Below are positions 38,922 through 48,238 of a DNA stretch of 64,000 bases, piece by piece (position 1 is the first letter of the stretch; each line of letters begins with the position of its first letter). Source of the DNA: Stutzerimonas kunmingensis (GTDB lineage Bacteria; Pseudomonadota; Gammaproteobacteria; Pseudomonadales; Pseudomonadaceae); NCBI RefSeq assembly GCF_021432085.1, contig NZ_CP090366.1:558001-622000 (forward strand). The letters are read 5' to 3'. Made by a program: the position numbers and the translations under genes. Under the pieces are notes generated by a model. It made no database searches, was not told where the DNA came from, and saw nothing but the letters and a program-made list of their open reading frames with translations.

Positions 38922-39560
38922 ATGCCCCGTCCACCGCGTCCTCCATCCTCGCGTCCGGCTGCACGAACCGCGCGCCCATCCGCGCCGCGGCGCGTCGCCA
39001 AGGCACCGCCGGCCGAGCCACGCCTGTTGTTGCTGAACAAGCCGTTCGACGTGCTGACGCAATTCAACGATGCCGATGGGCGCGCGACGCTGAAGGATTA
39101 CTTGCAGGTGCCGGGCGTCTATCCGGCTGGCCGGCTGGATCGCGACAGCGAGGGGCTGCTGCTCTTGACCAACGACGGTCAGTTGCAGGCGCGCATCGCC
39201 GACCCGAAGCACAAGCTGCCGAAGACCTACTGGGTGCAGGTGGAAGGTGAGGTCAGCGCCGAGCAGCTGCAGCGCTTGCGAGATGGCGTCCAGCTCAATG
39301 ACGGCCTGACCCTGCCCGCCGAAGCGCGGCAGCTGGACGAGCCCGAGCTATGGCCGCGCAACCCGCCGGTGCGCTTTCGCAAGAGCGTGCCGACCCGCTG
39401 GCTGGAATTGGTGATTCGCGAGGGGCGTAATCGCCAGGTCAGACGCATGACGGCGGCGGTCGGGTTGCCGACCCTGCGTCTGGTGCGGGTGCGCATCGGG
39501 CCGTGGGCGCTCGATGGCCTGCAGCCGGGTGAGTGGCGGGAGGTGCCGGCGCAGCTGTAG
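38922..39560 (+). CDS. rluE: 23S rRNA pseudouridine synthase RluE
   Basis: 212 aa with a proline/arginine-rich basic lead (about 1-32) then the RsuA-family core. The catalytic aspartate is in [16 protein letters not shown] (about residues 70-85). RluE makes pseudouridine 2457 in E. coli 23S rRNA. ATG at 38922. Confidence 0.92.
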   Translation: MPRPPRPPSSRPAARTARPSAPRRVAKAPPAEPRLLLLNKPFDVLTQFNDADGRATLKDYLQVPGVYPAGRLDRDSEGLLLLTNDGQLQARIADPKHKLPKTYWVQVEGEVSAEQLQRLRDGVQLNDGLTLPAEARQLDEPELWPRNPPVRFRKSVPTRWLELVIREGRNRQVRRMTAAVGLPTLRLVRVRIGPWALDGLQPGEWREVPAQL

Positions 39561-39579
39561 GCGCCGGCTTGGCATCAGT

Positions 39580-39798
39580 TCAGTGCGGGATGCCCTGAGT
39601 CACTTCGATGACGTAACCGATGACCGGCTTGGCGAGAAAGGCGAACAGGCACAGGCCCAGGCCGAGGAAGAGAATGGCGGTGCCGAGGCGACCGGCCTTC
39701 GACTTCTTGGCCAGGTCCCAGATGATGAACGCCATGAAGGCCATCAGCCCGCCGACGAGCACGATCATCATCCACTTTTCGAAAACTTCGGGCTCCAC
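39580..39798 (-). CDS. DUF2788 small membrane protein
   Basis: 72 aa with two hydrophobic helices (about 10-30 and 43-65) starting MEPEVFEKWMMIVLVGG. Family resemblance recalled to DUF2788; function unknown. It converges with rluE. Confidence 0.8.
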   Translation of the reverse strand: MEPEVFEKWMMIVLVGGLMAFMAFIIWDLAKKSKAGRLGTAILFLGLGLCLFAFLAKPVIGYVIEVTQGIPH

Positions 39799-39973
39799 AG
39801 GGATCTCCTGACTGACTTCGACGAATGCGCCCGTGGCAGGCCGGGCGCGAAAGCGGCGCAGTATACGCCGGCATTAGTCGGCGCGTGTGCCACCGCTGGT
39901 TGGACGGTCGAGCTCGGAAAGCGTTCGGATCGCGCGAGGCGGGCGCCGGTGCGGCGAAATGTCTCACCGGTAT

Positions 39974-40366
39974 TCAGTAGGCCGCCTTGATCACGTCGAT
40001 GCCCTTGTTCAGCACCGTGCGCCAGGCCTGCAGGTCCTGCTGTTGCAGCTCCCCGTCGTGCTGGCCGATGGTTTTCAGCAACGCCGCGATCCACAGGTCA
40101 TAGAGTTCCGGGTGGATATTCAGCTGCTCGCGTGAATGGCTTTTGCCCAGCGCGCGGAGTTTGGTATCCGGCATGCCGCGGGCGAACAGCACCAGATTGA
40201 GAATGCCGGCGCGCAGCAGCTGTTTCTGCGCGGTCATGTCGGTGCGCACGAACTTCTCCCGGATCGCAGGCGAGCTGGCGAGGAAGGACGCATAGAAGTC
40301 ATCGAAGAAGTCGGGACTGGCGCAGCAGCGGCCGTAGCTCTGCATGACGCGGTTGGTGTCTTTCAT
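39974..40366 (-). CDS. Bacterial globin
   Basis: 130 aa single-domain globin. MQSYGRCCASPDFFDDFYASFL is the A-B helix pattern, and the SHSREQLNI segment (about residues 84-92) holds the probable heme-ligating (F8) histidine. The start at 40366 is preferred; two earlier in-frame ATGs add only a few residues. Could bind O2 or NO. Confidence 0.8.
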   Translation of the reverse strand: MKDTNRVMQSYGRCCASPDFFDDFYASFLASSPAIREKFVRTDMTAQKQLLRAGILNLVLFARGMPDTKLRALGKSHSREQLNIHPELYDLWIAALLKTIGQHDGELQQQDLQAWRTVLNKGIDVIKAAY

Positions 40367-40529
40367 GGGCATTCCCTTGCACGAGGGCATTTTGCAGCGA
40401 GGCCCGCCGGTGAGCAGGCGATGGACGATCCGCCCCGGCCGGGATCATCCGTGTGCGGGGCGGTGCAGAAGGGGGCGGATTATAGGCAGCAACCCTGCGA
40501 AGTGTGGGGCGAAAGCTGTGAGCGGTGTC

Positions 40530-41009
40530 TCAGCTGCGCAAATGCTCCAGCGGCAGCTCCGTACTCGATGACACCTGGCGCAATACGAAGCTGGAACGCA
40601 CGCTGGAGACGCCTTCGATGCGCGTCAGGGTGCCGAGCAGAAACTGCTGGTAATGCTCCATGTCGGGCACCACGACCTTGAGTTGGTAGTCGGCGTCCAT
40701 CCCCGTAACCAGACTGCATTCGAGCACCTCCGGGCATTTGCCGATCACGCCTTCGAAGTGCTCGAAGCGCTCCGGTGTGTGCCGGTCCATGCCGATAAGC
40801 ACGTAGGCGGTAAGGGTCAGGCCGAGCTTCTTGCGGTCGAGCAGGGCGACCTGGCGGGCAATGTAGCCGTCGTCTTCCAACTGTTTGACCCGGCGGGAGC
40901 AGGGCGAGGGTGACAGGCCGATGCGTTCTGCCAGTTCCTGGTTGGAAATGCGGGCGTCGTGCTGCAATTCGGCGAGGATGCGCAGGTCGTAGCGATCTAG
41001 TTTGCTCAT
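40530..41009 (-). CDS. Lrp/AsnC-family transcriptional regulator
   Basis: 159 aa: N-terminal winged helix (about 1-60, with ISNQELAERIGLSPSPCSRRVKQLE), then the RAM effector-binding fold. Senses an amino acid. The start at 41009 is chosen because the earlier frame lacks family sequence. Three ATTGCG-type boxes at about 30-base spacing lie just upstream, suggesting autoregulation. Confidence 0.9.
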   Translation of the reverse strand: MSKLDRYDLRILAELQHDARISNQELAERIGLSPSPCSRRVKQLEDDGYIARQVALLDRKKLGLTLTAYVLIGMDRHTPERFEHFEGVIGKCPEVLECSLVTGMDADYQLKVVVPDMEHYQQFLLGTLTRIEGVSSVRSSFVLRQVSSSTELPLEHLRS

Positions 41010-41354
41010 GGAGAGGCTCGTTTGGGAATGGATTGCGCATGATGATGAATGGCGGGTGATTGATTGCGCAAGTGATGCCTTGATCAGCAATATTCGCAAT
41101 CCAGTGCTGGGTGGTGCGGCGTAAGCTTTATCTCAACTTCAGCCCCCGGCAGAAACGGACACGGCACAGCATCCCCGCCGTGGCCACCGAAGGTCTTACC
41201 AAGACCGACGGTCCGGGCCCCCGGTGCTCACGAGGCGCCGCGCGAAGAAGCCGTTATCATCGGCCCGACGAATCGAAGAGACCACGCCCAGGCGTGGTCT
41301 TTTTCGTTGTGGGCGTTGTGGTGGTGCCTTAGAAATGGAATCCGAAAACTCCAA
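41010..41354. promoter_or_regulatory. 345-base Lrp upstream region with spaced ATTGCG boxes
   Basis: ATTGCGCA at 41032-41039 and 41063-41070 and an inverted copy (CGCAAT) at 41095-41100, spaced about three helical turns, as for an Lrp-type nucleoprotein complex. No plus-strand gene is convincing. A GGTCTT/AAGACC hairpin lies at 41192-41206 and a terminator at 41279-41304. Confidence 0.55.
41279..41304 (+). terminator. Rho-independent terminator on the plus strand with no upstream gene
   Basis: 10-bp arms 41279-41288 and 41291-41300, then Ts at 41300-41304. The T-run is on the plus strand only, so it ends a rightward transcript although no rightward gene precedes it in this interval. Confidence 0.7.
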
Positions 41355-42245
41355 TCACCGCTTCGGCGGCGCAACCTCAAGCGGATCGGCATGCACCAGC
41401 ACCTCCGCATTCGGATAGCGATCGTGAATCGCGTTCTCCACCGCCACGCACAGATCATGCGCCTGCGACAGCGGCAGGTCCCCCGGCAGCTCCAGATGCA
41501 ACTGCACGAACCAGCGCGTCCCGGACACCCATGTGCGGAAGTCATGACAGCCATGCACGCCCGGCACTTCGCAGACCAGCTTCTGCATCTGCTCGCTGAT
41601 CTCCGGCGACAGTTCGGTATCCATCAGCACTGCGCCGGCCTCACGGACGATGGTGATGGCGCTCCAGAAGATGTACAGCGCGATACCGATGCCGAACAGT
41701 GCGTCCAGTCGCTCCCAACCGAAGCTGGCCAGCACCAGCGCGAGCAGGATGCTGGTGTTGAGCAAGAGGTCTGAACGGTAGTGCAGCGAGTCGGCGCGGA
41801 TGGCGGTGGAGCCGGTCACCTTGACCACATGATGCTGATACCTCAGCAGAATGGCAGTCATCACCAGCGAGAAGATCATCACCGCGATGCCTACACCCTG
41901 GGCGCCCAGCGGTTGCGGATGCAGCAGGCGGTCGACGCCTTGCACGCCGACGAGTATCGCGCTGACGCAGATGAACGCCGCCTGGCCGAGCCCGGCCAGC
42001 GCCTCGGCCTTGCCGTGACCGTAGCGATGGTCGTCGTCGGCCGGGCGCAGCGAGTAGTGCACCGCGAGCAGGTTGAGCAGCGACGCGGCGCCGTCGAGCA
42101 GCGAATCGGTGAGGCCGGCGAGCAGACTCACCGAACCGCTCAGCCTCCAGGCCACGGCCTTGCTCAGCGCCAGCAGGATCGCCGTCGCCAGGGCCGCAGC
42201 GGTCGCCCGGCGCATGAGTCGGGCGTGGTCACGATTGATGCTCAT
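41355..42245 (-). CDS. fieF: Cation diffusion facilitator (FieF-type)
   Basis: 296 aa with six membrane helices (about 15-215) and a cytoplasmic ferredoxin-like domain. TDSLLDGAASLLN and DHRYGHGKAEALA carry the site-A Asp/His ligands. Exports Zn(II) and probably Fe(II) by proton antiport. Starts MSINRDHARLMRRA. Confidence 0.9.
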   Translation of the reverse strand: MSINRDHARLMRRATAAALATAILLALSKAVAWRLSGSVSLLAGLTDSLLDGAASLLNLLAVHYSLRPADDDHRYGHGKAEALAGLGQAAFICVSAILVGVQGVDRLLHPQPLGAQGVGIAVMIFSLVMTAILLRYQHHVVKVTGSTAIRADSLHYRSDLLLNTSILLALVLASFGWERLDALFGIGIALYIFWSAITIVREAGAVLMDTELSPEISEQMQKLVCEVPGVHGCHDFRTWVSGTRWFVQLHLELPGDLPLSQAHDLCVAVENAIHDRYPNAEVLVHADPLEVAPPKR

Positions 42246-42270
42246 CGCTGGCCGTTATCCGCGCGAGTCA

Positions 42271-42687
42271 TCAGGCCGCAGGGCGCAGACCGAAGGCGGC
42301 CAGTTGCTCGACGCTGCCGTTGTGCTGGATCAGGCGCGGGTCGTCCAGCGGCAGGCTGCGGCCGATTTCCTTCTCGATGATGGCTTTCAGGCGGGCCTGA
42401 TCGATCTGGCCGTCGGCGCCAATGGCTTCCTGCAGCTTTTCCGGGGCCATGGAGTACTCGTCGTCGGGCAGGTAGATCGCGCCGGTGGCGAAGTCGACGC
42501 CGAAGGCGATCAGGCCGGGGAGGAGGTAAAAGATCAAACCAACCGCATTCAAAGCTGCAATCGCTGGGTCGATGCGGCCTTCGATCTGCCCGCGGCGATC
42601 CGGGTAGAACAGCGTGCCGCAAGCGGTCAGCTGGGTGAATAGGGAAGCGGCCAACACGCCGCCGATGATTCGGTTACGAGTACGCAT
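42271..42687 (-). CDS. Probable lipoprotein, uncharacterised
   Basis: 138 aa; SPII signal with lipobox LTAC (cysteine at residue 23) following MRTRNRIIGGVLAASLFTQ. A central hydrophobic stretch (about 47-70) and a C-terminal charged region with IEKEIGRSLPLDDPRLIQ. I do not recognise the family. It lies 25 bases upstream of fieF, perhaps co-transcribed. Confidence 0.68.
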   Translation of the reverse strand: MRTRNRIIGGVLAASLFTQLTACGTLFYPDRRGQIEGRIDPAIAALNAVGLIFYLLPGLIAFGVDFATGAIYLPDDEYSMAPEKLQEAIGADGQIDQARLKAIIEKEIGRSLPLDDPRLIQHNGSVEQLAAFGLRPAA

Positions 42688-42901
42688 AAGGACCTCCTGG
42701 AAAAGTGGCGCAACTATACAAGGGCCGGAAGACAGCTGGATGATGTTTTCTCGATATCAGACCATGCCGCGGGCTCGGGTGTTCGGCGTGTGCGCTGACG
42801 CATGGGGTGGCTTTACCCAGTCCTTACCGAGGCCTGACGGACCGCTGCATCGGCCGGACAGATAATCGCGCTGCGATTTCATCCCATCCCGGAGTTCAAT
42901 C

Positions 42902-43402
42902 ATGTCCAGGTCACTGCCGCGCGCCGCGCTTGGCGCCGTTCTTTCCCTCTGCATCGCCTTGCCGGTCACCGCCGCACCACCCGGTCCCGGGCCGGGTGCG
43001 CATAGAGGGCCGGCGGGACCGGGGCCGCAGCATGTGCCGGGTCCGCGTCATGGCCACGGTCTGCCGCCCGGTGCGCGGGAAGTGTGGATCGGCAGCATGC
43101 TCTACTTCATCGCCGCCGGTACCTATTACCTGTGGAATGCCGAGCGCAACGTCTACGAACCCGTCAGCCATCCGCCGCTGCCGGCCAGCGAGGCCACGCG
43201 ATATGATGTCATCGCCTATCCGGCCAAGGGCCAGAGCGCCGAGCAGCAGAGCCGCGACCGCTACGAGTGTCATACCTGGGCCGTGAGCCAGAGCGGTTTC
43301 GATCCGGCCAGCGCCCAAACGGCTCCGGCGGCGAGCGTTGCCGACACCTACAAGCGCGCCCTTGGCGCCTGCCTGACCGGACGCGGCTATAGCGTCAACT
43401 GA
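42902..43402 (+). CDS. Secreted Pro/Gly/His-rich protein, uncharacterised
   Basis: 166 aa; signal peptide ending at PVTAAPP, then a GPG/H-rich low-complexity part (residues 26-58), a YLWNAERNVYEPV segment and a C-terminal QQSRDRYECHTWAVSQSGFDP domain recalled from envelope proteins of pseudomonads (glycine-zipper relatives). Function unknown. ATG at 42902. Confidence 0.72.
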   Translation: MSRSLPRAALGAVLSLCIALPVTAAPPGPGPGAHRGPAGPGPQHVPGPRHGHGLPPGAREVWIGSMLYFIAAGTYYLWNAERNVYEPVSHPPLPASEATRYDVIAYPAKGQSAEQQSRDRYECHTWAVSQSGFDPASAQTAPAASVADTYKRALGACLTGRGYSVN

Positions 43403-43461
43403 TGCGCCCAGCTTCGGGCGGGCGCCTCGGTTGTTGAATTGTCTGCCCGAAGCGAGTGCCC

Positions 43462-45987
43462 ATGAATTCCCTACCGATCGACGAAGTCCTGCCGGCGTTG
43501 CGCCAGGCACTGCAACAGCGCGATGAAGCCGTGCTCGAAGCACCGCCCGGCGCCGGCAAGACCACTCGCGTGCCGCTGGCGCTGCTCGACGAAGCCTGGC
43601 TGGGCGGGCAGAGCATCATCATGCTGGAGCCGCGCCGTCTGGCTGCCCGCGCAGCGGCTGAGCGGCTGGCCTTTGAGCTGGGCGAGCGCGTCGGCGAAAC
43701 CGTCGGCTACCGCATCCGGCTGGACAGCAAGGTCGGGCCGAACACGCGCATCGAGGTAGTCACCGAGGGCATTCTCGCGCGGCGGCTGCAGGACGACCCG
43801 GCGCTGGAAGGCGTCGGCCTGGTGATCTTCGACGAATTCCACGAGCGCAGCCTGGACGCCGATCTGGCCCTGGCGCTGACGCTCAATGCGCGGCAGCTGC
43901 TGCGCGACGAGCCGCTCAAGCTGCTGCTGATGTCGGCGACGCTGGAGGGCCAGCGCCTGTCGGCACTGCTCGACGATGCGCCGGTGGTGCGCAGCGAGGG
44001 GCGCATGCACACGGTCGAGCAGCGCTGGGGTCGTCTCGTGGCGGCGAATGAGCGTATCGAGCCGCGCGTGGTGCAGACGGTGCTGCAGGCGCTGGAGGAC
44101 GAGCAGGGCAGCGTGCTGGTGTTTCTGCCGGGGCAGGCCGAGATCCGCCGCGTCAACGAAGCGCTGGCCGATCAGCTGGGCGGGCGCGGCGACATCCTGC
44201 TCTGCCCGCTGCACGGCGAGCTGGAGCTGGCGCAGCAGCGCGCGGCCATCGAGCCGGCACCGGCGGGCATGCGCAAGGTGGTGCTGGCGACCAACATCGC
44301 CGAGACCAGCCTGACCATCGAAGGCGTGCGCATCGTGGTGGACGCCGGACTGGCGCGGGTGCCGCGCTTCGATCCCGGCAGCGGCATGACCCGGCTGGAA
44401 ACCCGGCGCATCTCCCGCGCCTCGGCCACGCAGCGCGCTGGCCGCGCCGGGCGCCTGGAGCCGGGCGTCTGCTATCGGCTGTGGTCCGAGGATCAGCACG
44501 CGCAGCTGGCGGCCTATGGCGAGGCGGAAATCCTCCAGGCGGACCTTGCGGGTGTCGCGCTGCAACTGGCGCGCTGGGGTGTCGAGCCGGACGAGCTGGC
44601 CTGGCTCGACCGGCCGCCGGCGGCGGCTTACGCCCAGGCGCAGGCGCTGCTCGAGCGCCTTGGCGCATTGCAGCGCAACGAACATGGCGGCTGGCAGCTG
44701 ACCCGGCACGGCCAGGCCATGGCCGAGTTGCCGGCACACCCGCGGCTGGCGCACATGCTGCTGCGCGGGCATGGCTTGGGTATTGGCGCGCTGGCGGCGG
44801 ATGTCGCGGCGCTGCTGGTCGAGCGTGACATTCAATCCGGCGGGCAGCGCAGCGGCGGCGCCGATCTGGCGCTGCGTCTGCACCAGTTGCAGAGCGGCCG
44901 TGGTGCTGCGGTGCAGCGGGTGCGGCAGCTGGCCCGGCAGTTTCGTGGCCTGCTGCGCGGCACTTCGGGGCAGGGCGACGGAGCGCTGCACGAACAGCAT
45001 GCGCTGGCCACGCTGCTGGCTTTCGCTTACCCCGACCGCGTCGCCCGGCAGCGCCGCGAAGGTGGCGGGGGGTATCGTCTGGCCAACGGGCGCGCGGCGC
45101 TGTTCGGTGAGCCGGATGCATTGATGAAGGAGCCCTGGCTGGTGATCGCCGAGCTGGGCAGCCATCAGGGACAACGCGAGGAGCGCATCTACCGGGCGGT
45201 CGCGCTGGACCCGGCGCTGTTCGACGGACCGCTGGCCGAACAGGTCTCTCTACGCGATGAGCTGGAGTGGGACGAGCGCGAGGGCGTGCTGCGCGCCGAA
45301 CGGCAGCGGCGGATCGGCGAACTGGTGCTCAGCCGCGAACCACTGCCGAACCTCGACGATGACGCCCGGGCTCGCGCGCTGCTCGGCCTGGTACGGCGCA
45401 AGGGCCTGGAACTGCTGGCCTGGACGCCGGAGTTGCTCCAGTGGCAGGCGCGCATCGGCCTGCTGCGTCAGCTCGATCTGGACGCAGGCAACAGCAGCGA
45501 CTGGCCGGACGTCAGCGATGCCGCACTGCTGGAACGGTTGGACGACTGGCTGCTGCCCTATCTCGGCAAGGTGTCGCGCCTGGCGCACTTCGCCCAGCTC
45601 GATCTGGCCGGCATGCTCGCCACGCTGCTGCCCTGGCCGCTGCCGCAGCGCCTGGACGAGCAGGCGCCGGTGGCGGTCAGCGTGCCGTCCGGCTCGCGTA
45701 TTCGGCTGGACTACAGCGAGCAGCCGCCGGTGCTGGCGGTGCGTCTGCAGGAGCTGTTCGGCCTGGCCGACACGCCGCGGATTGCTGGTGGCCGACAGGT
45801 CGTCAAGCTGCACCTGCTGTCGCCGGCGCGGCGTCCGGTACAGGTCACCCAGGACCTGGCGAGCTTCTGGGCCAACACCTACGCCGAGGTAAAGAAGGAT
45901 TTGAAGGGGCGCTATCCCAAGCACTACTGGCCGGACGACCCGCTGATCGCCGAGCCGACCGCACGGGCCAAGCCACGCGGGCAGTAG
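43462..45987 (+). CDS. hrpB: ATP-dependent helicase HrpB
   Basis: 841 aa, DEAH-box RNA-helicase family: Walker A PPGAGKTT, DEFH (FDEFHER), then helicase C, HA2 and the HrpB-specific C-terminal domains. The ATG at 43462 (MNSLPIDEV) is preferred over one two codons earlier. The physiological target is unknown; linked to RNA metabolism. Confidence 0.93.
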   Translation: MNSLPIDEVLPALRQALQQRDEAVLEAPPGAGKTTRVPLALLDEAWLGGQSIIMLEPRRLAARAAAERLAFELGERVGETVGYRIRLDSKVGPNTRIEVVTEGILARRLQDDPALEGVGLVIFDEFHERSLDADLALALTLNARQLLRDEPLKLLLMSATLEGQRLSALLDDAPVVRSEGRMHTVEQRWGRLVAANERIEPRVVQTVLQALEDEQGSVLVFLPGQAEIRRVNEALADQLGGRGDILLCPLHGELELAQQRAAIEPAPAGMRKVVLATNIAETSLTIEGVRIVVDAGLARVPRFDPGSGMTRLETRRISRASATQRAGRAGRLEPGVCYRLWSEDQHAQLAAYGEAEILQADLAGVALQLARWGVEPDELAWLDRPPAAAYAQAQALLERLGALQRNEHGGWQLTRHGQAMAELPAHPRLAHMLLRGHGLGIGALAADVAALLVERDIQSGGQRSGGADLALRLHQLQSGRGAAVQRVRQLARQFRGLLRGTSGQGDGALHEQHALATLLAFAYPDRVARQRREGGGGYRLANGRAALFGEPDALMKEPWLVIAELGSHQGQREERIYRAVALDPALFDGPLAEQVSLRDELEWDEREGVLRAERQRRIGELVLSREPLPNLDDDARARALLGLVRRKGLELLAWTPELLQWQARIGLLRQLDLDAGNSSDWPDVSDAALLERLDDWLLPYLGKVSRLAHFAQLDLAGMLATLLPWPLPQRLDEQAPVAVSVPSGSRIRLDYSEQPPVLAVRLQELFGLADTPRIAGGRQVVKLHLLSPARRPVQVTQDLASFWANTYAEVKKDLKGRYPKHYWPDDPLIAEPTARAKPRGQ

Positions 45988-45989
45988 GC

Positions 45990-46736
45990 TCAGTCCGAGG
46001 GCAGGCTGAGGTCCTCGCCGGCGACTCGCAACGCTTCATAGGCGTCGTCGAGCGCAGTGACGATGGCGCTGGCATCGCGAGCATGACGCGAAACGATGAA
46101 GTGGATCGGCACCTGGGCCAGGCGCTGGTAGGGCAGCGCTTCCATCCGTAGTCGTTGGCGGGCCTGTTCCACTGGAATCTGGTAATCGAGCAGGTAATCG
46201 CCACGGTTGCGCTGCAGCATTTCCAGCGCGGAAAGGTGATTGCTGGTGCGCAGCAGGCGCAGGTCGAGGCCGGGATCGTCCAGCAGCGCGTTGACGTTCG
46301 GCCAGTAGCTGTAGCCGCCGATCAGGATCAGCGACTTGCCGGCAAGGTCGTCCGGCAGGCGCGGCGCCGGCGTACCGGCAAGGCGGTAGAGGTTGAGATT
46401 GATCTGGCTGAGCGTATGCCGGCCTTCCAATGTATGGGTCGCCAGCTCCGGCTTGCCCTGGGCTCCAGGCCAGAGGTCGATGCTGCCATTCTCCAGCGCC
46501 GCGTAGAGGCGGGCGCCGGGCAGCCCTCGAAAGCGTACGCCGTAGCCGGCCTGACGCGCGACGCGCCGGGTCAGTTCGGCCAGCTCGCCGCGTGCCATGC
46601 CCTGGGCATCGGTGTAGATGGCCGGGGCGAACTCGTAGTAGCCGACGTTGAGGACGCGTTGGGAAACGGGATTGGCCAGTACTGCGGCTGGTAAGCCGAG
46701 AAGGGAGGCCAGGGCCAGATAGATGAATGCTTTCAA
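45990..46736 (-). CDS. Periplasmic solute-binding (family 3) protein
   Basis: About 248 aa. The best start is a TTG at 46736, which opens a classic signal peptide (LKAFIYLALASLLGLPAAVLA); an ATG at 46805 adds a charged lead that would spoil it. The mature part, from RVLNVGYYEFAPAIYTDAQG, is a type II periplasmic-binding fold of the amino-acid family, with no transporter gene beside it. It converges with hrpB. Confidence 0.75.
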   Translation of the reverse strand: MKAFIYLALASLLGLPAAVLANPVSQRVLNVGYYEFAPAIYTDAQGMARGELAELTRRVARQAGYGVRFRGLPGARLYAALENGSIDLWPGAQGKPELATHTLEGRHTLSQINLNLYRLAGTPAPRLPDDLAGKSLILIGGYSYWPNVNALLDDPGLDLRLLRTSNHLSALEMLQRNRGDYLLDYQIPVEQARQRLRMEALPYQRLAQVPIHFIVSRHARDASAIVTALDDAYEALRVAGEDLSLPSD

Positions 46737-46891
46737 TGGATCGATCGCTGCCTTGCGCTGTTCCAACAAGCATGCGCAGCCGATGCCCGGTTGTCCATGA
46801 GCCATATTGCTGCAGCAGCGTGAGGAATGTCGGCCTATATCGACCTATGCTCATACCGAAAGGCAGGCGTGCGGCACGAAGGAGTAGGGGT

Positions 46892-47722
46892 ATGCAGCGC
46901 AAGGTGTTCGATCGCAAGGTGTTCAACCGCAAGCTGGTGGTGATCACCGGCGGCTGTGCCGGGATCGGCCGCGCGCTGGCGGTGCGCATGGCCCAGGCTG
47001 GCGCGCGGCTGGTGATCTTCGATCTGCATCAGGATGCGCTGGATAGCCTGGTGCAGCATCTGGCCGATCACCACAATGCCGATGCGCTGGGGTTGTGCTG
47101 TGACGTCAGCGATGCCGAGGCGGTGCAGCGCGCGATTGCGCTGGTGGAGGAGCGTTACGGCGGCATCGACGTGCTGGTCAACAACGCTGGCATCACTCAC
47201 CGCAGCCCGGTAGCGAATACCAGCCTGGCAGTGTTCGAGCGGGTGATGGCGGTGAATTTCTACGGCGCGCTGCATTGCACTCAGGCCGCGCTGCCCAGTC
47301 TGGTCTCCCGCGGCGGGCAGATCATTGTGCTCAGCTCGCTTTCGCAGTATTCGCCGGTGCCCAACCGCGCAGCCTACAACGCCAGCAAGCATGCCCTGCA
47401 CGGATTGTTCGAGACGCTGCGTTGCGAGCTTCGGGAAACCGACGTCAACGTCATGCTGGTTTGCCCCGGCTACACCGCCACTGATCTGCGCAAGAACGTG
47501 CTGGTCGGCGATGGTTCGACAGCGCCGACGCCGGTGCTGGACATTGGTCGGGTCGCTTCGCCGCAGGACGTGGCCGAGGCGATCTATCAGGGCGCGCTGC
47601 GCCGGCGCCGCCTGCTGGTGCTGTCCAACCTGGACTGGAAAGCCCAGCTGCTGGCGCGCTGTTTTCCGCGGCTGTACCAGAGCCTGCTGTTACCGCGGCT
47701 GCTCGGCGGGCGCGCCTCCTGA
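46892..47722 (+). CDS. Short-chain dehydrogenase/reductase
   Basis: 276 aa; cofactor motif TGGCAGIG (about residues 19-26), NNAG, and catalytic YxxxK as YNASK with the preceding serine in SSLSQYSP. The C-terminal third has a hydrophobic, basic segment. Substrate unknown. AAGGAG precedes the ATG at 46892. Confidence 0.87.
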   Translation: MQRKVFDRKVFNRKLVVITGGCAGIGRALAVRMAQAGARLVIFDLHQDALDSLVQHLADHHNADALGLCCDVSDAEAVQRAIALVEERYGGIDVLVNNAGITHRSPVANTSLAVFERVMAVNFYGALHCTQAALPSLVSRGGQIIVLSSLSQYSPVPNRAAYNASKHALHGLFETLRCELRETDVNVMLVCPGYTATDLRKNVLVGDGSTAPTPVLDIGRVASPQDVAEAIYQGALRRRRLLVLSNLDWKAQLLARCFPRLYQSLLLPRLLGGRAS

Positions 47723-47732
47723 GCGCAGCGGG

Positions 47733-48161
47733 CTAGCTGCCGCTGCCGTAGAGTTGCTGCATCAGCGCCTCGTCCCAGTAGGACGCCTCGATCTTGTGGC
47801 CGTCCAGATCGCGTACGAAACAGCCGTAGTAGGGCTCGCCATATTCCGGGCGCGGGCCGGGTGCGCCCTCATCGCTTGCGCCGGCGGCGATCGCCGCGCG
47901 ATGGAAGGCGTCGACCTCGGCCTGATCCGCGGCGAAAAAGCCGACATGGGTGCCGTTGCCCACCGACGCGCTGCCGCCGTCGATGGGGCGCTGAATCCAG
48001 AATTCCGGGTATTCACGGCCCCAGGCGACGGCGCCGGGGTGTTCGAGGATTCGCTTGCAGCCAAGGGTGGCGAGGACCTGGTCGTAGAAGGCAACCGCTT
48101 CGTCGAAGCGATTGCTGCCCAGTGAAATGTGCGAAAGGATGCTTGGGTTCTGGTCGGCCAT
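47733..48161 (-). CDS. Glyoxalase/VOC-superfamily protein
   Basis: 142 aa with the two beta-alpha-beta-beta-beta units of the VOC fold: SHISLGSNRFDEAVAFYDQVL (H11), and a C-terminal DLDGHKIEASYWD with the usual second metal-binding region. The function is not determined by sequence. Confidence 0.85.
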   Translation of the reverse strand: MADQNPSILSHISLGSNRFDEAVAFYDQVLATLGCKRILEHPGAVAWGREYPEFWIQRPIDGGSASVGNGTHVGFFAADQAEVDAFHRAAIAAGASDEGAPGPRPEYGEPYYGCFVRDLDGHKIEASYWDEALMQQLYGSGS

Positions 48162-48238
48162 GGCGGGGTCTCCTGATGTGGCCGGAGCAAGCCTAGCAGG
48201 CTCTGCGCGCCTCGCCTGAACCTCCGTCGAAAGACCGC

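Noticed and set aside
41111..41332. 73-codon plus-strand frame in the Lrp upstream region
   Set aside because: Runs through the terminator and has a basic low-complexity composition; a non-coding RNA is the better reading if anything is transcribed.
43471..45174. 567-codon frame antisense to hrpB
   Set aside because: hrpB is complete and conserved; this frame is a by-product of codon bias.
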